Shown here in pieces: positions 63,736 through 64,000 of a DNA stretch of 64,000 bases. The position numbers and the translations under genes are program-made. The stretch spans positions 310,001 through 374,000 of the forward strand of contig NZ_CP073355.1 in NCBI RefSeq assembly GCF_023525255.1, written 5' to 3'. This DNA comes from Thermospira aquatica. GTDB taxonomy: Bacteria; Spirochaetota; Brevinematia; Brevinematales; Thermospiraceae. The notes beneath the pieces are model-generated. The model was not told the origin of the DNA and ran no database searches. It saw only the letters and a list, made by a program, of their open reading frames with translations. Numbering within the stretch: position 1 is the first letter of the stretch; each line of letters opens with the position of its first letter.

Positions 63736-64000
63736 ATGTTAGACAACGAAACCAAACGACGCATTGATACTGCCCGCGATATTCTTGTAGGCAAAGTGCC
63801 CGACCCTAAAAGTCAGGTGGAGCAGATAACCATTGCTCTTATATACAAGTTTATGGACGACATGAACAAGGAAGCAATTGAATTTGGCGGTAAACCAAGC
63901 TTTTTTGTCGGCGATTATGAACGCTACGCTTGGAGCAAAATATTTGACCCCCGCATTGGCGGTTATGAAATGCTGAATCTCTATGCAGAAGCCATTACAA
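63736..64000 (+). CDS. hsdM: Type I restriction-modification methylase HsdM, partial
   Basis: The first 88 codons after TGGAGGG. MLDNETKRRIDTARDILVGKVPDPKSQVEQITIALIYKFMDDMN and the YAWSKIFDPRIGGYEMLNLY part match the N-terminal helical domain of HsdM. The AdoMet-binding and NPPY motifs lie beyond the window end. The specificity gene hsdS should follow. Confidence 0.9.
   Translation, partial: MLDNETKRRIDTARDILVGKVPDPKSQVEQITIALIYKFMDDMNKEAIEFGGKPSFFVGDYERYAWSKIFDPRIGGYEMLNLYAEAIT

Overview
The window looks like chromosome of a didermic spirochaete-type bacterium. The support is indirect: several lipoproteins with a Cys lipobox, an OmpL47-like repeat protein of the kind known from Leptospira, a large spirochaete-like hypothetical protein, CheW, and moderate GC. 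A Brevinema-like lineage is a guess and no marker settles it. Host genes use clear sigma70 promoters and AGGAGG-type ribosome binding sites. No tRNA, rRNA or CRISPR array was seen.

Layout. 1-2078: leftward host genes, a DnaE-like PHP protein cut by the window edge and an LPP20-like lipoprotein. 2112-2593: remnant of an ISNCY-type insertion sequence. About 2600-24671: a defective Mu-like transposable prophage. Its early block reads rightward (S24 repressor diverging from a small ORF, MuA, MuB, Gam, GemA, Mor). Its late genes follow in scrambled order and are bounded by two inverted copies of one IS256-family element (8846-10112 and 23402-24671). Flipping the 13.3 kb between these copies restores a simple order: early genes and a head operon converging on a bidirectional terminator, and head and tail operons diverging from one regulatory region at 15663-15754. 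The major capsid gene and the tape-measure gene are truncated at the IS borders, and baseplate, fibre and right-end genes are missing.

24694-27420: two sugar ABC transporter permeases, one with a very large periplasmic loop. 27489-35281: a tight eight-gene leftward operon (ruvB, flavin reductase-like, pmbA-like, lipoprotein, unknown 566-residue protein, HEAT-like protein, 5-formyl-THF cyclo-ligase, aroA) behind a near-consensus promoter. 35521-36149: a 152-bp inverted-repeat-bounded element and a short single-strand-binding protein. 36220-51568: two tandem paralogous secreted proteins of about 2,550 residues that fill a quarter of the window. 51837-54511: two LptF/G-like membrane proteins and a YgjP-type metallopeptidase. 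54494-58099: leftward folC and glycosyltransferase, the OmpL47-like protein, and cheW. 58151-59550: an rve-type IS with duplicated terminal repeats and a frameshifted transposase. 59618-59687: a REP-like palindrome. 59975-64000: a type I restriction locus in the order hsdR, fic, hsdM (cut by the window end).

The most novel item is a small RNA gene on the minus strand inside the prophage late region (22001-22127). It has a consensus-like promoter, two hairpins whose loops are complementary over 7 nt, and a strong terminator. It occupies exactly the gap between the head gene and the protease gene. Other notable items are a portal/Mu-F/nuclease-like fusion, a probable -1 frameshift for the tail chaperone, an internal scaffold start in the protease gene, and a repeated pattern of different small indels in the IS copies that may be assembly error.
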